Below, piece after piece: positions 45,091 to 56,300 of a stretch of DNA of 64,000 nt. Source of the stretch: an uncultured Eubacterium sp. (GTDB taxonomy: Bacteria > Bacillota > Clostridia > Lachnospirales > Lachnospiraceae); assembly GCF_937958975.1 (NCBI RefSeq), contig NZ_CALGRE010000027.1:1-64000 (forward strand), read 5' to 3'. Position 1 is the first letter of the stretch. Each line of letters opens with the position of its first letter. The position numbers and the translations under genes were made by a program. The notes beneath the pieces were generated by a model, which did not search any database, was not told the origin of the DNA, and was given only the letters and a program-made list of their open reading frames with translations.

Positions 45091-46398
45091 TTAGTTCTTG
45101 TAATCGTTTTTGATAATCGCATATAATCCCAAAACGGTCACAAGTAGTTCGGTAGCAGGAAAGGCAAACCATACGCCAAGCATTTGAAAAAGAGTAGAGA
45201 ATAAAAATGCTATTGGTATAATAACAAAAAAGCCTCTCAACAATGAAATCATCTGAGCCGGTTTTGGACGTTCTGTCGAAGCAAAATATGTGGAAAGTAC
45301 AATATTGAAACCTACGAATGGACAGGCAATAAAGTATAGCCGCAATCCGGTTTCTGCTATTTCCTGTAAGGTTTTATTATGTTCGCTATTAAAAACAGAA
45401 GCAATGTTGGAAGCACCAAAGAAGATAACTAAATAAATTGCGACAAATAAAATGAATATAGTAACAAGGGAGTATCTAAAAATTGCTTTCATATCAGACA
45501 CTTTTCTCATACCATAGTTCAGGCTGATAATTGGCTGGATTCCCTGTGATAAACCTGTATATATTGCAACGACAACAAGGGAGATTGCAGCGACAACACC
45601 ATATGCAGCGACACCTACATTTCCTGCTAATCGAAGAATGATAAAATTAAATATAATCATAACAATACCTGAGGAGGCCTCCGTTATAAAAGAAGGTACT
45701 CCGGTCGATAAGATACCAAAGATTCTTTTCATGTTTAGTTTATCTTTTGCCAGATGAAATTTATTTTTCTTTCGGATAATATAGGGCGACAAAACAATAA
45801 TGCTGATAACCGGTGACATACCTGTTGCAAGTATCGCTCCAAATATTCCCATTTCTAATGGAAATATAAAAATGTAATCAAGAACAATGTTAGAAAAACA
45901 GCCTGTAATCATAGCTGCCATAGAAAGTGAGGGATTCCCATCATTTCGCACAAAGCACTGTAAGAGATTATTGGACAAAAAGGCAGGCGCGAATAATAAC
46001 ATAACCTGTAAATAAGTATTTGTCATTGGGAAAATAGCAGCATTTGCTCCCAACAGTTTTACAATTGGACCGGATAAAAATAAACCGAATAAAACGAAGA
46101 TTGTTCCTAAGCAGCCGGTGAGACAAACTGAATTGGTAAATGTCCTGTTGGCTTTTTCGTGTTCCCCACGACTTCTTTGTATGGAATACTTTGTACCACC
46201 GCCCATACCGAGCATTAATCCCGTACCGTTGATGAAGCAGAAGACCGGAAAGGCAAGATTGAGCGCTGCCAGACCGTTGGTACCTAAATTGGCAGATACA
46301 AAGAAAGTATCCGCTAAAGTATAGCAGGAATATGCAAGCTGTCCTAATATATTTAAAGATACATATTTCAAAAAGGTATAAAGTGTGCTGTTTCTCAT
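45091..46398 (-). CDS. MATE-family multidrug efflux transporter
   Basis: The 435-residue protein has twelve membrane spans in two halves and typical MATE segments (the opening LGQLAYSCYTLADTFFVS and ISLNYGMRKVSDMKA). MATE proteins expel cationic drugs using sodium or proton gradients. AGGAGGAAAA precedes the ATG at 46398. A promoter and a structured leader with a terminator-like hairpin just before the ribosome binding site suggest control by attenuation. Confidence 0.93.
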   Translation of the reverse strand: MRNSTLYTFLKYVSLNILGQLAYSCYTLADTFFVSANLGTNGLAALNLAFPVFCFINGTGLMLGMGGGTKYSIQRSRGEHEKANRTFTNSVCLTGCLGTIFVLFGLFLSGPIVKLLGANAAIFPMTNTYLQVMLLFAPAFLSNNLLQCFVRNDGNPSLSMAAMITGCFSNIVLDYIFIFPLEMGIFGAILATGMSPVISIIVLSPYIIRKKNKFHLAKDKLNMKRIFGILSTGVPSFITEASSGIVMIIFNFIILRLAGNVGVAAYGVVAAISLVVVAIYTGLSQGIQPIISLNYGMRKVSDMKAIFRYSLVTIFILFVAIYLVIFFGASNIASVFNSEHNKTLQEIAETGLRLYFIACPFVGFNIVLSTYFASTERPKPAQMISLLRGFFVIIPIAFLFSTLFQMLGVWFAFPATELLVTVLGLYAIIKNDYKN

Positions 46399-46408
46399 TT
46401 TTCCTCCT

Positions 46409-46486
46409 AAAAAAAGCGCTGAACTTCGTATCTTCTAAGGCCTAACGATACGAAATCCAACGCTAAAAGTTCACCCGGCGGCGAAC
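46409..46486 (-). promoter_or_regulatory. Structured 5' leader (attenuator candidate) of the MATE gene
   Basis: On the minus strand a first hairpin (46469-46486, GTTCGCC/GGGTGAAC) is followed by an 18-bp stem (46447-46464 with 46415-46432, three G-U pairs) and seven T (46409-46415). The ribosome binding site AGGAGG begins directly after. The stem is a terminator placed in the leader, as in riboswitches or drug-sensing attenuators. I match it to no known class. Confidence 0.65.
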
Positions 46487-46532
46487 ATAATTTATTATAT
46501 TATTAACTACAAAACAATAAATACGTTTTCTT

Positions 46533-46560
46533 ATTATATCATAATGTAGAAAGAAATCAA
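46533..46560 (-). promoter_or_regulatory. Promoter of the MATE gene
   Basis: TTGATT and TATAAT are 16 bases apart on the minus strand, about 45 bases before the structured leader. Confidence 0.7.
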
Positions 46561-46635
46561 TAGAGAGTTGTTTTGTCATATTTTTAGTAAAAGATTACAT
46601 AATAAGTTATAAAAAAGATGGGGTTGGGTGTAAGT

Positions 46636-48600
46636 ATGAATAATCATTTAAAAAATCAGACAAGTCCTTATTTGCTTCAGCATACAGATAATCCGGTAAA
46701 CTGGTATCCTTGGTGTGATGAGGCATTTGAACGTGCAAAAGCAGAAGATAAGCCGATATTTTTGAGTATTGGGTATAGTACCTGCCACTGGTGTCATGTA
46801 ATGGCACATGAGAGTTTTGAGGATGCCCATATTGCTGAAATTATGAATCAGTATTTTATAGCAATCAAAGTGGATAAAGAAGAGCGACCGGATATTGACA
46901 GTATTTATATGTCGGTATGTCAGGCATTAACAGGAAGTGGGGGATGGCCTACTACTATTTTTTTAACTCCGGAGCAGAAACCTTTTCTGGCTGGGACTTA
47001 TTTTCCGAAAACTGCAAGATATGGTCAGATAGGATTAAAAGAATTACTTTTAGCTGTACATGACAGATGGACGACCGATAGAGAGAACCTGTTGGAAGCG
47101 GCGGATGAAATTATAACTTTTTTAAGTCAAAAAAATAGAGTCCAGGGGAATCTGGAGAAAAATTTAATAGATGCTGCCTTTGAGCTTTATAAGCATACAT
47201 TTGATGAGATGTACGGTGGCTTTGGAAAGGCGCCAAAGTTTCCGGCTCCTCATAATTTGTTATTTTTAATGCAGTATTTTGAAAAGAGCGGAGATGAGAA
47301 AGCTATGAGAATGGTAGAAAAATCATTGCTCCAAATGTATTATGGTGGAATGTTTGACCATATTGGAGGAGGATTTAGCAGATATTCTACAGATAAATAT
47401 TTCCTGGTGCCACATTTTGAAAAGATGCTGTATGATAATGCTCTGTTGATTCTTGCCTATTGTAAGGCATATGAAATAACAAAAAAGAAAATCTATTGTG
47501 AAATTGCGGAAAAAACCGCTATGTATGTTCTGCGGGAGATGACTTCTCAGGAAAACGGATTCTATAGTGCGCAGGATGCGGACAGTGAAGGAGTAGAGGG
47601 AAAATACTATTTGTTAGAGCCGGACGAAATTATTAGCATTCTTGGACAGGCGGCGGGCAAGGAATTTAATAAATTTTTTGATATTACAAGAGAAGGAAAT
47701 TTTGAGGGAAAGAATATACCAAATCTTTTAAAAAGCAAGGCAGTAAGTGAAAGTTTTAATGTTTATCTGCCGGAAGTATATGCTTATCGCAAAAAACGAT
47801 ATTCATTACATTTAGATGATAAAATATTAACGTCGTGGAATGCACTTATGATTACAGCAATGTGTCATCTTTATCGTGTTACAGAAAATAAAACTTATCT
47901 GAACGCAGCAGTAAAAGCGCAGGAATTTATTCAAAGTAAACTTTGTGAAAAAGATATATTAAAGATAAGTTATCGAAATAATCAGTCAAATGGAAAGGGA
48001 TTGTTGGATGATTATGCAAATGAAATATTTGCATTACTTGCTTTGTATCAGGCTACTTTCCGGATAAATTATCTGGAGCAGGCCCGAAAATTTTGTGATA
48101 AAGTGATTCAGGAATTTTGGGATAGGGAGCAGGGAGGATTTTTTCTATATGGAAAGAATAATGAACAGTTGATTTTACATCCAAAGGAGACTTATGACGG
48201 TGCCATTTTTAGTGGAAATTCAGTTATGGCATATAATCTTGTACAATTATACTTCCTTACAGGGGATAAAGTGTTTGAAAAGTTTGCAAAAAATCAATTA
48301 AAATTTATGAGTGGAGAAGCTCAGCATTATCCAATGGGATATCCCATGTTTCTTATGGCATTGTCAGATTATGTTAACCCTCCGGAAAAAATAATTGTAG
48401 TGGCAAAGGAGAATAAAGAGTTAGAAAAATTACCTTGCAGGGTTTCTCTAAATTCTATTGTATATGTTTTTCAAAGTCCAACAAAGGAATATCCATTAAA
48501 GAATGATAAGACCACATTTTATATATGCAGGGGACATTCCTGTCTTCCACCGGTAAATGAATTGAATCATGTTTCCATAAAAAATACCAAAATTTTATAA
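46636..48600 (+). CDS. YyaL-type thioredoxin-domain protein (DUF255)
   Basis: The N-terminal thioredoxin-like domain (about residues 1-165) has LLQHTDNPVNWYPWCDEAF and the C-x2-C in YSTCHWCHVM. The rest is an (alpha/alpha)6 barrel like a GlcNAc epimerase or cellobiose epimerase (KMLYDNALLILAYCKAYE, LTSWNALMI, YDGAIFSGNSVMAYNL). At 654 residues it is full length. The true role of the family is unknown. ATG 46636 fits the conserved start better than 46618. Confidence 0.9.
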   Translation: MNNHLKNQTSPYLLQHTDNPVNWYPWCDEAFERAKAEDKPIFLSIGYSTCHWCHVMAHESFEDAHIAEIMNQYFIAIKVDKEERPDIDSIYMSVCQALTGSGGWPTTIFLTPEQKPFLAGTYFPKTARYGQIGLKELLLAVHDRWTTDRENLLEAADEIITFLSQKNRVQGNLEKNLIDAAFELYKHTFDEMYGGFGKAPKFPAPHNLLFLMQYFEKSGDEKAMRMVEKSLLQMYYGGMFDHIGGGFSRYSTDKYFLVPHFEKMLYDNALLILAYCKAYEITKKKIYCEIAEKTAMYVLREMTSQENGFYSAQDADSEGVEGKYYLLEPDEIISILGQAAGKEFNKFFDITREGNFEGKNIPNLLKSKAVSESFNVYLPEVYAYRKKRYSLHLDDKILTSWNALMITAMCHLYRVTENKTYLNAAVKAQEFIQSKLCEKDILKISYRNNQSNGKGLLDDYANEIFALLALYQATFRINYLEQARKFCDKVIQEFWDREQGGFFLYGKNNEQLILHPKETYDGAIFSGNSVMAYNLVQLYFLTGDKVFEKFAKNQLKFMSGEAQHYPMGYPMFLMALSDYVNPPEKIIVVAKENKELEKLPCRVSLNSIVYVFQSPTKEYPLKNDKTTFYICRGHSCLPPVNELNHVSIKNTKIL

Positions 48601-48606
48601 GAATAT

Positions 48607-48637
48607 GTTGTTTGTCGTAAAATTTGGTTGTTTGTCG
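48607..48637. promoter_or_regulatory. Direct repeat GTTGTTTGTCG, spaced 20 bp
   Basis: Two exact copies (48607-48617 and 48627-48637) lie two helical turns apart upstream of the protease gene, with TATAAT at about 48670. This fits a binding site for a dimeric regulator. Confidence 0.45.
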
Positions 48638-48717
48638 CAGGTTAGATAATTTCCTTCCAAAAAATGGTATAATTTTTATATCTTTTTGGAGGGAAAAATT
48701 TTTATGAAGGAGGTAGT

Positions 48718-51700
48718 ATGATGAGAAAATCAACAAAGAGATGGATGGCAATGATGTTGTCAATTACAATGGTTTTAGGGACGATAACATATCAGCCTGT
48801 AAGAGCAAATGAGGATTCGGGAGATGCTCCCCCGGAAGAAGTGTATGCAACAGGAGCAATTCCGGAAGACCTGTCAAAGATTAGTGACGATATGAAAATC
48901 AATTCGCTGGAAGAGTATTATGATATTCTGGAGAAAGAGGGAGAATTGGACGAGCCTCCGGTTCCGGGAGCAGGATTAGAGGAAGAACTGTATGGTTCTA
49001 TTGATTTGAGTACCAGTGAATATTTTCCGGAGATAACCAACCAAGGGGGATTGGGTGCATGTACGTCTTTTGCACAGACCTATTATCAGTTTACATATGA
49101 AATGAATCGGAAAATGAATCGTGCAGCGACAACGGAAAGTACATTATCACCGATATATCCATATAACCTTATTGCAAATAATAATGGAAATAGTGGTGCT
49201 AATCCGGCGAGGCTTTATTCGTTATTACAGCATAAGGGAACAATTCCATGGTCGGGCACAGAGTATAGTAGAAATCCAAAGACATGGTTTCCTACAAAAG
49301 AAAACTGGAATAAGGCAGATAATTATCGGTTAAAAAAGTATTATTTTTTTGGTAAAAATCTTGGAAATAGCGGTAACGAGATAAGTTCACCAAAAGATTC
49401 TAAATTAAATATTATAAAAAGTATGCTAAACATGGGGCAAGTGGTTTGTATAACTACATATATAAGTAGTAGAAAGGAAGAAACTCTTGGACAAAACAGC
49501 CCACATGCCGGAGAAATGATTATAACAGATATCTTAGGGCAACAAGGATGTCATAGAATGACAATTGTGGGATATGATGACAATATTTGGGTTGATATTA
49601 ATGGTGACGGTCAGGTACAGGAGGCAGAAAAAGGAGCATTTAAAATTGCAAATTCATGGGGAGATAATTGGGGGAACGATGGATTTTGTTGGTTTGCATA
49701 CGACGCAATCAATATTAAGTCTCAGGTTACAGGGGAAACCCATATGGCTTCTCCGACATGGACATATAGCTGCGGATTATATGATTTTTCAGTCATTACC
49801 GTTACAGATTATAATAGTGACTCAGATATCAAACTGGAATATACATTAAATACAAATTCCAGAAAGGAATTAAAAATAAGTGTTATGGCAACAGATATTG
49901 AGTCGGGTCAGATATATACCAATGAAGCAACTCCATATTATATTGAAGATGGTAATTCTGATTCGAGAAATTTATCTTTTGATGGGACAGAAGGTATGGC
50001 AGACGGAACAATGACAATGGATTTGGATACGGTAGTTCCGGGACTGACTTCAGACACATTTGGTAATTATGTATGGAATGTCGAATTTTCAGAAACAACG
50101 GATAATTCCTATAGAACAGTAGTGAAAGATGTAAAAATTGTAGATTACAATATAGAAAAAGAGTATCAATTTGATGCATCATATCCTCAGACCATTAATG
50201 GGAATAAGATAGAACTTGAGTGTAATTCAAATGCGCAGGGGTATGATTTACAGGTGACAGATATCTCTTATGTTAATCTCGAAACAGGAGAGGAAAATGG
50301 CAGGATTGAGCCAGGGGATAGGATTCGGTTTGAATCTAAAATCAAAAATGTTGGCGATACGAAAATAAAAGAAAATCAAAAATTTAGTGTTTTATTTACC
50401 AGTGACGAAAAGACAGTTTGGAATAGTGGTAAATTTATTCAATCGGAGCTTGGTGTGGCTGACTGGTTATCGGTTCCGGCAGTGAGCGGAGAAGAAGCAG
50501 GAGTTATTACGTTTTCTGAGACAGGAACCTACAGTGTTACAGCGTGGGCAAATTATAATAATATATTGACGGAAGAATATGGAGGAAATGCGGCAGAGAA
50601 CAATAAGAAAACAATTACAATACAGGTATTGCCACAAGAAGGTGGAATTAAGGTGACATCATTTACGGCATCCGATGAAGAAATACAATACGGTGATACC
50701 GTAACATTTAATATAACTCTGAAATATGGTAATACTGTACAGACTAAATTTGATATTAGCAATTCAAAAGGAATGTATTTGTATCGCAGTGATTATATGG
50801 ATGGCACACAGATGTCTTACCAGTTTAATACAACAGGTCTTTATTATGTTTTTGCCACAATAAAAGATGTGAATACCGGAGAAGAAGTGAAAACAACTCA
50901 ATATGTTCGGATTTATGTTAAGGATAAAGAGACGGGCTATGACTTTGAGGTAAACTCTTTATCTTATAATTTGAGTGATTCGGGTACTAAAGGAAAAGTT
51001 TATGTGGGAGATTCTATTTATCCAAGAGCAAGGGTAAAAAATGTAGGAGAGATAAATGCACCGGATAATGAAAAATTGAGAATTAGTTTTCAGATTGAAA
51101 ACGACATAATAAATAAAATGTGGAATGATGAGTATTCAGGAAAAATAGGTATTAAGGCTGGTGAAAGTAAAATTTTAAGTGCAAAAGCCGGAGGACAGAA
51201 TGGAGATGGAAGTTATACATTTACAGAACCGGGAACTTATACACTTACTGCGTGGGTAAATGATACGAATGAGATATCAGGAGAGCTGGGTGGTTATACA
51301 GCGAATAATAATAAACAGACGATAACTTTCCAGGTTTACCCTAAGGAGAGTATGAATACGGTGGAAGAGTTTGAAGCGGATAAAACAAGTGTATTGCAGG
51401 GAGAGATAGTAAATTTTGCTATAATTTCATATCCTGTAATTTCTGCATTAAGAACGAAATTAGATATTTATACGGAAAGTGGTGATTTGTATGATAGTAT
51501 TGGGTACCAGTATGGAATGGATAGAGATTATTGTTTTGAAGAGGTTGGGACTTTTTATGTGCAGGCAACAATTGTTGAGACATTTGATGGAGAAAAAGGT
51601 ATCACTTCAAGAATTGCAGTGACAGTAGACGCAGCAAATGGATATGATTTGGCAGTGGGAACAATTGGTTATCAGAATCAAGACACAAATGAGATTAATG

Positions 51701-53052
51701 GACAAGTCGTTGTCGGAGAACCGTTTAAATTCTATTCTGTGATAAAGAATGTGGGAACGCAGACAGTAAATGAAAATGGAGGTTTAATTGTAAACTTCCG
51801 TATTCAGGGAAAAGATACGGATGTTACATTGAGCTATGACAATAATACTTTGATGACATATCTACAGGCTGGATATGTTGGCGCTTTTCAGAGTAATAAA
51901 GGTGGAGAAAATAACGACGGAAGTTACATATTTAGCAAGGCGGGAACCTATACTTTGACGGTCAGCGTAAATGATGACAATAGGTTTCCTGACGAAATTT
52001 GCGGCAATACAGCAAAAAATAATAAAAATAGTATGACAATTAAGGTTGTAGAACCAAGTAGCATTACAATTAATAAATTTACTGCAAACGGGAAGGAAAT
52101 CAGTCAGGGTGATAGTGTAACATTTACAATTGATTGCGAGCTTTTACATATGTCTCATAACAGATACGAAATCTACAATGAAGATGGAACTTTGTATGAA
52201 AAAAAGGGAATTGATTATAGTTTGTCAAGAAAACTTATATTTGAAGACCCTGGCACATATGATGTGCAGGCAGTGATAGAAGATTTAACGACCGGTGAGA
52301 TTAAGAGGACAGAAAAAATTAGGATTATTGTTACACAGACAGATGGATATGATTTAGCAGTGACCGATATTAGATATGTTAATGTGGATACAGCATACAA
52401 TGGAGGAAATTTGAAACCGGGAGACCGTATCAGATTACAGGCAATGATTAAAAATGTGGGAAATGCAAAAGCAAGGGATAATACATTGATGAAAATAACG
52501 TATCAGATTGCAGGCAAAAATCCGGTAATACTCTATAATGACCAGTTTAAAAACCGTACAGGTCTGGCAGCAGGGCAAAGCACTCGGCTTAATTCTAATA
52601 AAGGCGGAGTAAATGATGATGGCATTATTACTTTAACGGAGAGTGGAACCTATACATTTACGGTAAGTGTCAATGATGATAATGCTTTTCCGGATGAGAT
52701 ATGTGGTAATAAGGCAAAGAATAATAAAAAAACAATTACAGTGAATGTCGCTGAGCCGGAAAAGCGTATTCAATTGGGTAGTTTTGATGCATCTACAGAT
52801 GAAATTTTTAAAGGAGGTATGGTGGAATTTAGTGCAGATGTTTCTAATGTAAGCAGTGCGATGATAAAATTACATGTTTATGGATTGAATGGAATGATAT
52901 ATCATGGAAGTTATTTTATGGGAACCGAGGTCAATTATCAATTTCAGCAGGAAGGAACATATTATGTTCAGGCAACAATTGTAGACCCGCATACCAGTGA
53001 GGAGGTCGATACAGGTTTTATTCGTGTAGTTGTAAAATCTCGTGAAAGTTAG
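48718..53052 (+). CDS. Giant secreted papain-like (C1) cysteine protease with four CARDB-type repeats
   Basis: A signal peptide (1-31) is followed by a C1-type protease domain with Cys115 in QGGLGACTSFAQ, His279 in CHRMTIVGYDD and Asn312 in IANSWGDNWG. An EF-hand-like DINGDGQVQEAEKG is inserted between His and Asn. From residue 508 four tandem units of about 235 residues follow (508, 740, 975, 1210), each a CARDB-like domain (GYDL...KNVG) plus an Ig-like domain. There is no membrane anchor or sorting motif. It likely digests extracellular protein while the repeats provide reach or binding. GAAGGAGG precedes the ATG. Confidence 0.9.
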   Translation: MMRKSTKRWMAMMLSITMVLGTITYQPVRANEDSGDAPPEEVYATGAIPEDLSKISDDMKINSLEEYYDILEKEGELDEPPVPGAGLEEELYGSIDLSTSEYFPEITNQGGLGACTSFAQTYYQFTYEMNRKMNRAATTESTLSPIYPYNLIANNNGNSGANPARLYSLLQHKGTIPWSGTEYSRNPKTWFPTKENWNKADNYRLKKYYFFGKNLGNSGNEISSPKDSKLNIIKSMLNMGQVVCITTYISSRKEETLGQNSPHAGEMIITDILGQQGCHRMTIVGYDDNIWVDINGDGQVQEAEKGAFKIANSWGDNWGNDGFCWFAYDAINIKSQVTGETHMASPTWTYSCGLYDFSVITVTDYNSDSDIKLEYTLNTNSRKELKISVMATDIESGQIYTNEATPYYIEDGNSDSRNLSFDGTEGMADGTMTMDLDTVVPGLTSDTFGNYVWNVEFSETTDNSYRTVVKDVKIVDYNIEKEYQFDASYPQTINGNKIELECNSNAQGYDLQVTDISYVNLETGEENGRIEPGDRIRFESKIKNVGDTKIKENQKFSVLFTSDEKTVWNSGKFIQSELGVADWLSVPAVSGEEAGVITFSETGTYSVTAWANYNNILTEEYGGNAAENNKKTITIQVLPQEGGIKVTSFTASDEEIQYGDTVTFNITLKYGNTVQTKFDISNSKGMYLYRSDYMDGTQMSYQFNTTGLYYVFATIKDVNTGEEVKTTQYVRIYVKDKETGYDFEVNSLSYNLSDSGTKGKVYVGDSIYPRARVKNVGEINAPDNEKLRISFQIENDIINKMWNDEYSGKIGIKAGESKILSAKAGGQNGDGSYTFTEPGTYTLTAWVNDTNEISGELGGYTANNNKQTITFQVYPKESMNTVEEFEADKTSVLQGEIVNFAIISYPVISALRTKLDIYTESGDLYDSIGYQYGMDRDYCFEEVGTFYVQATIVETFDGEKGITSRIAVTVDAANGYDLAVGTIGYQNQDTNEINGQVVVGEPFKFYSVIKNVGTQTVNENGGLIVNFRIQGKDTDVTLSYDNNTLMTYLQAGYVGAFQSNKGGENNDGSYIFSKAGTYTLTVSVNDDNRFPDEICGNTAKNNKNSMTIKVVEPSSITINKFTANGKEISQGDSVTFTIDCELLHMSHNRYEIYNEDGTLYEKKGIDYSLSRKLIFEDPGTYDVQAVIEDLTTGEIKRTEKIRIIVTQTDGYDLAVTDIRYVNVDTAYNGGNLKPGDRIRLQAMIKNVGNAKARDNTLMKITYQIAGKNPVILYNDQFKNRTGLAAGQSTRLNSNKGGVNDDGIITLTESGTYTFTVSVNDDNAFPDEICGNKAKNNKKTITVNVAEPEKRIQLGSFDASTDEIFKGGMVEFSADVSNVSSAMIKLHVYGLNGMIYHGSYFMGTEVNYQFQQEGTYYVQATIVDPHTSEEVDTGFIRVVVKSRES

Positions 53053-53067
53053 AAATTAGGGTTATAA

Positions 53068-53115
53068 AAGGAGTTGTATCACTAAATAATATAGTGTGCA
53101 GCTCCTTGTTTTTTT
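53068..53115 (+). terminator. Terminator after the protease gene
   Basis: AAGGAGTTGTATCACTA (53068-53084) pairs with 53092-53107 with one bulge and two G-U pairs, then seven T. Between here and 53331 there is a 13-bp palindrome (53149-53161) but no gene. Confidence 0.8.
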
Positions 53116-53331
53116 AAATAAAATTTATGTTTATTAGTGTAAAATGTGTAAGTTAAACTTAATAAGGTTAAGTTGATTTATAAAAAACATACAAAAAGTG
53201 TATTGAAATAAAAATGTTTTTGTTGTAATATAACCAAGAAAACAAAGTTTTCGTGCGGTTTTTTTGTGAAAAATGTAAAAGAGAATAGAAGAAAAGAGAT
53301 GTGAAAAAAGTATTTCTAAAAGGAGGAACAA

Positions 53332-56300
53332 ATGATAAAAAAGAGTATTTTTGCAAAAATTGCATCGGTTACATTAAGTGTGGCAATGCTAGCCACTTTA
53401 ACTTTACCAAACATAAACAGTAATATGTTTATGAAAACGGTAAATGCAGACAATTTGCCGATTACAAAGCTTGGAGCAGGTAGTATTGGAACAGGAACGA
53501 CATCTTCTGAAGCGGCAAAGCTTCCAAGGGCAAACACTCAGGGAACATACCGATTTACTACAGAAGATTATAACAAAAAACATCAGGCATTAGACACGAA
53601 TGACTGGGCAAGTAACTGGTTGTGGGACCTTGAAGGGGATAAGGCTACAGATGCGACAGAGGCATTGACAGGTACGGCTTACGCATTTCCTCTGTCTTAT
53701 CTTATGAAAAAAGATGGGCTTAGAATAACAAAACCATCAATGACTTCCAGTGCAACGAACATTAGTGCATATAATATCAAGGATAATGATACATTGTGTG
53801 ATTTTAAATTTGCTCCGGATTGGAAAAGTAATGAGACAAATATTGATGAAATTACAGACTGGTCCTATGAGGCAATTACAAAAAATCCATCAAATAGTTC
53901 ACAGCAGATGAAGACAATAATGACTCAGGGAAGTCCTTTTACATATTTAGAGCTTAAAAACACAAATATTATGTATATAGAAAAACTCAGAGTAACGTTT
54001 CCAAGTGATACTATTTTTGAAGGTGTTTACAATGGAAGCAAGATGGTAGTTTTTAGAACAAATGACATTACCAGTTCAGTAAATGGTTATCCGGGGCTTA
54101 CATATCAATATTATGCGTTATTTTTACCGGAAGGAGCTAATATAGAACATTTAGGAACAGAGGATAAAACACATAATGACAGGATTGGAAAACTCAAGAT
54201 TACACTCCCATCCGATAAAACATATCTTTCATTTGCCTGGATTGATGAAAGCGCATCCCATAATGATGATGCGGCAGTGAATCTTGCAAAGGAATACAGA
54301 CCGTATGCGTTTAATTTTATAACAGATACGAGGGCTGATTATTCATATAATGAAAAGCAGGGAGAAATTTCTACAACATATAAGTATACTGTTGAGAGAA
54401 AGGCGGAGAGTACAGCAGATGGAACCATTATGGGGATTTTGCCACATCAGTATAAAAATATGAGCGGTTATTCCTATATGACAAATGACGCAGTTACTGT
54501 AAGGGGAAGAATGAAATTTATGAAGGGTTCCTCTTATACAACAAAAATGAAATACAAAGGTATTCTTCCATATATGCCATCTTTGTTAGAAGATAACTCA
54601 GCAGGAAGAAAACAGCTTCAGAGTTATGTGGATGAGTTTATGAATCAACATATGTCTGGTTCCGGTGATTGGACGCTTGCAAATGACCAGGGAAATGAGA
54701 CATATTATCATGGAAAGAAACTTAATAGGGCAGCGCAGGTCGTTGCGGCAGCGAAGACGCTGGGAGATGAAAAAAGTGCTGATAAGGTATTAGACGGGCT
54801 TAAGGCGAATCTGGAAGAATGGTTTACTTATTCAGGACCAAAGGATGGAAACTATTTTACTTATCTTGGAGAGGGTGTTGGTGTCCTTCTCGGATTTCCT
54901 ACATCATTTAATGCGGTAGATCAGTTTAACGACCATCATTTCCATTATGGATATTTCATTCAGTCAGCCGCTTGTGTTGGTCTATGGGATAAGGAATGGC
55001 TGAATCAATATAAAGATGTAGTAAAGCAGTTGATATATGATATTGCATGTCCATACAGAGATAATGCAGATAGTGTTGCAGATTGTGGAAATGCATATCC
55101 GTATCTTAGAAGTTTTTCACCTTACGAGGGACATTCATGGGCTTCCGGTTATGAGGATGAGCGTACAGGAAATAATCAGGAATCTACTTCTGAAGCAATT
55201 AATGCATGGGCAGGAATAATTCTTTATGGTGAATTGACTGGGGATACCAGAATCAGAGACATGGGAATTTATCTGTATACCACAGAAGTGGCAGCAGCAG
55301 ACAATTACTGGTTTGACATTGACCAGGATATATATAAAATAGAACAGTCAAAATATCAGCCACTTATGGCATCTATGGTGTGGGGTGGAAAGGTTGATTA
55401 TTCTACATGGTTTGGACAAAATTGTACTCAGGGAATACAGATTTGTCCGATGCAGTCGTGGTCGTTCTACTTATTAGATGGTGGAGCAGATTATGTTAAG
55501 AAATTTTATAATTATGACAAGACATCAGAACTGGCAAAGAATCCACAGAGTGGTGAAATAGGAAGTACCGGAGGGTGGAATGATATGTGGGCGTCTTATT
55601 ATGCGCTTGCAGACCCGGAAGCAGCGATGAATGATGTCTGGACGAAAAAGGTTGTAAATGATGGCGAATCCAAAGCGCATACATATCATTATATTCAATC
55701 TCTTATAGATTATGGAACACCGGATATATCCTTTACGAGTGATAGTACGTTTTCAAGTGTATTTAAAAAGAATGGTGAGTATACTTATGCAGTATATAAT
55801 CCGGATAATACAACAAAAAATGTAACGTTTAGAGACAGTACAGGAAAAGCTATTCAGGTTAAAGCAACACCAAATGGAATGACATTATTCAACTCTAAGA
55901 ATATTGGAAAACCTTCTTATACCATAGAGTATTATGTAAAAGATTTAAATTCAGACGATTATCATATGATAGATTCGGCGATTCAATATGCTGATGCCGG
56001 AGCTTTGTTGACAGCAAAGAAAAAAGAGTTTGTAGGATATTCTTTTGACACAGCAAATGTGAATAATCAATTGTCAGGAAATGTAAATAGTGATAATTCT
56101 CTGGTATTAAAAGTTTATTATACTAGAAATACATATAATATTTCTTATGAATTAAATGGCGGACAAAAAACGAATGCTACACTATATCCGGAATCTTATA
56201 TCTACGGTGAGACTTATACATTAGATTCGCCTACCCGCAATGGATACGATTTTTATGGTTGGTATGCTGATGAGGTTTATGATACAAAAATTCCATCGAT

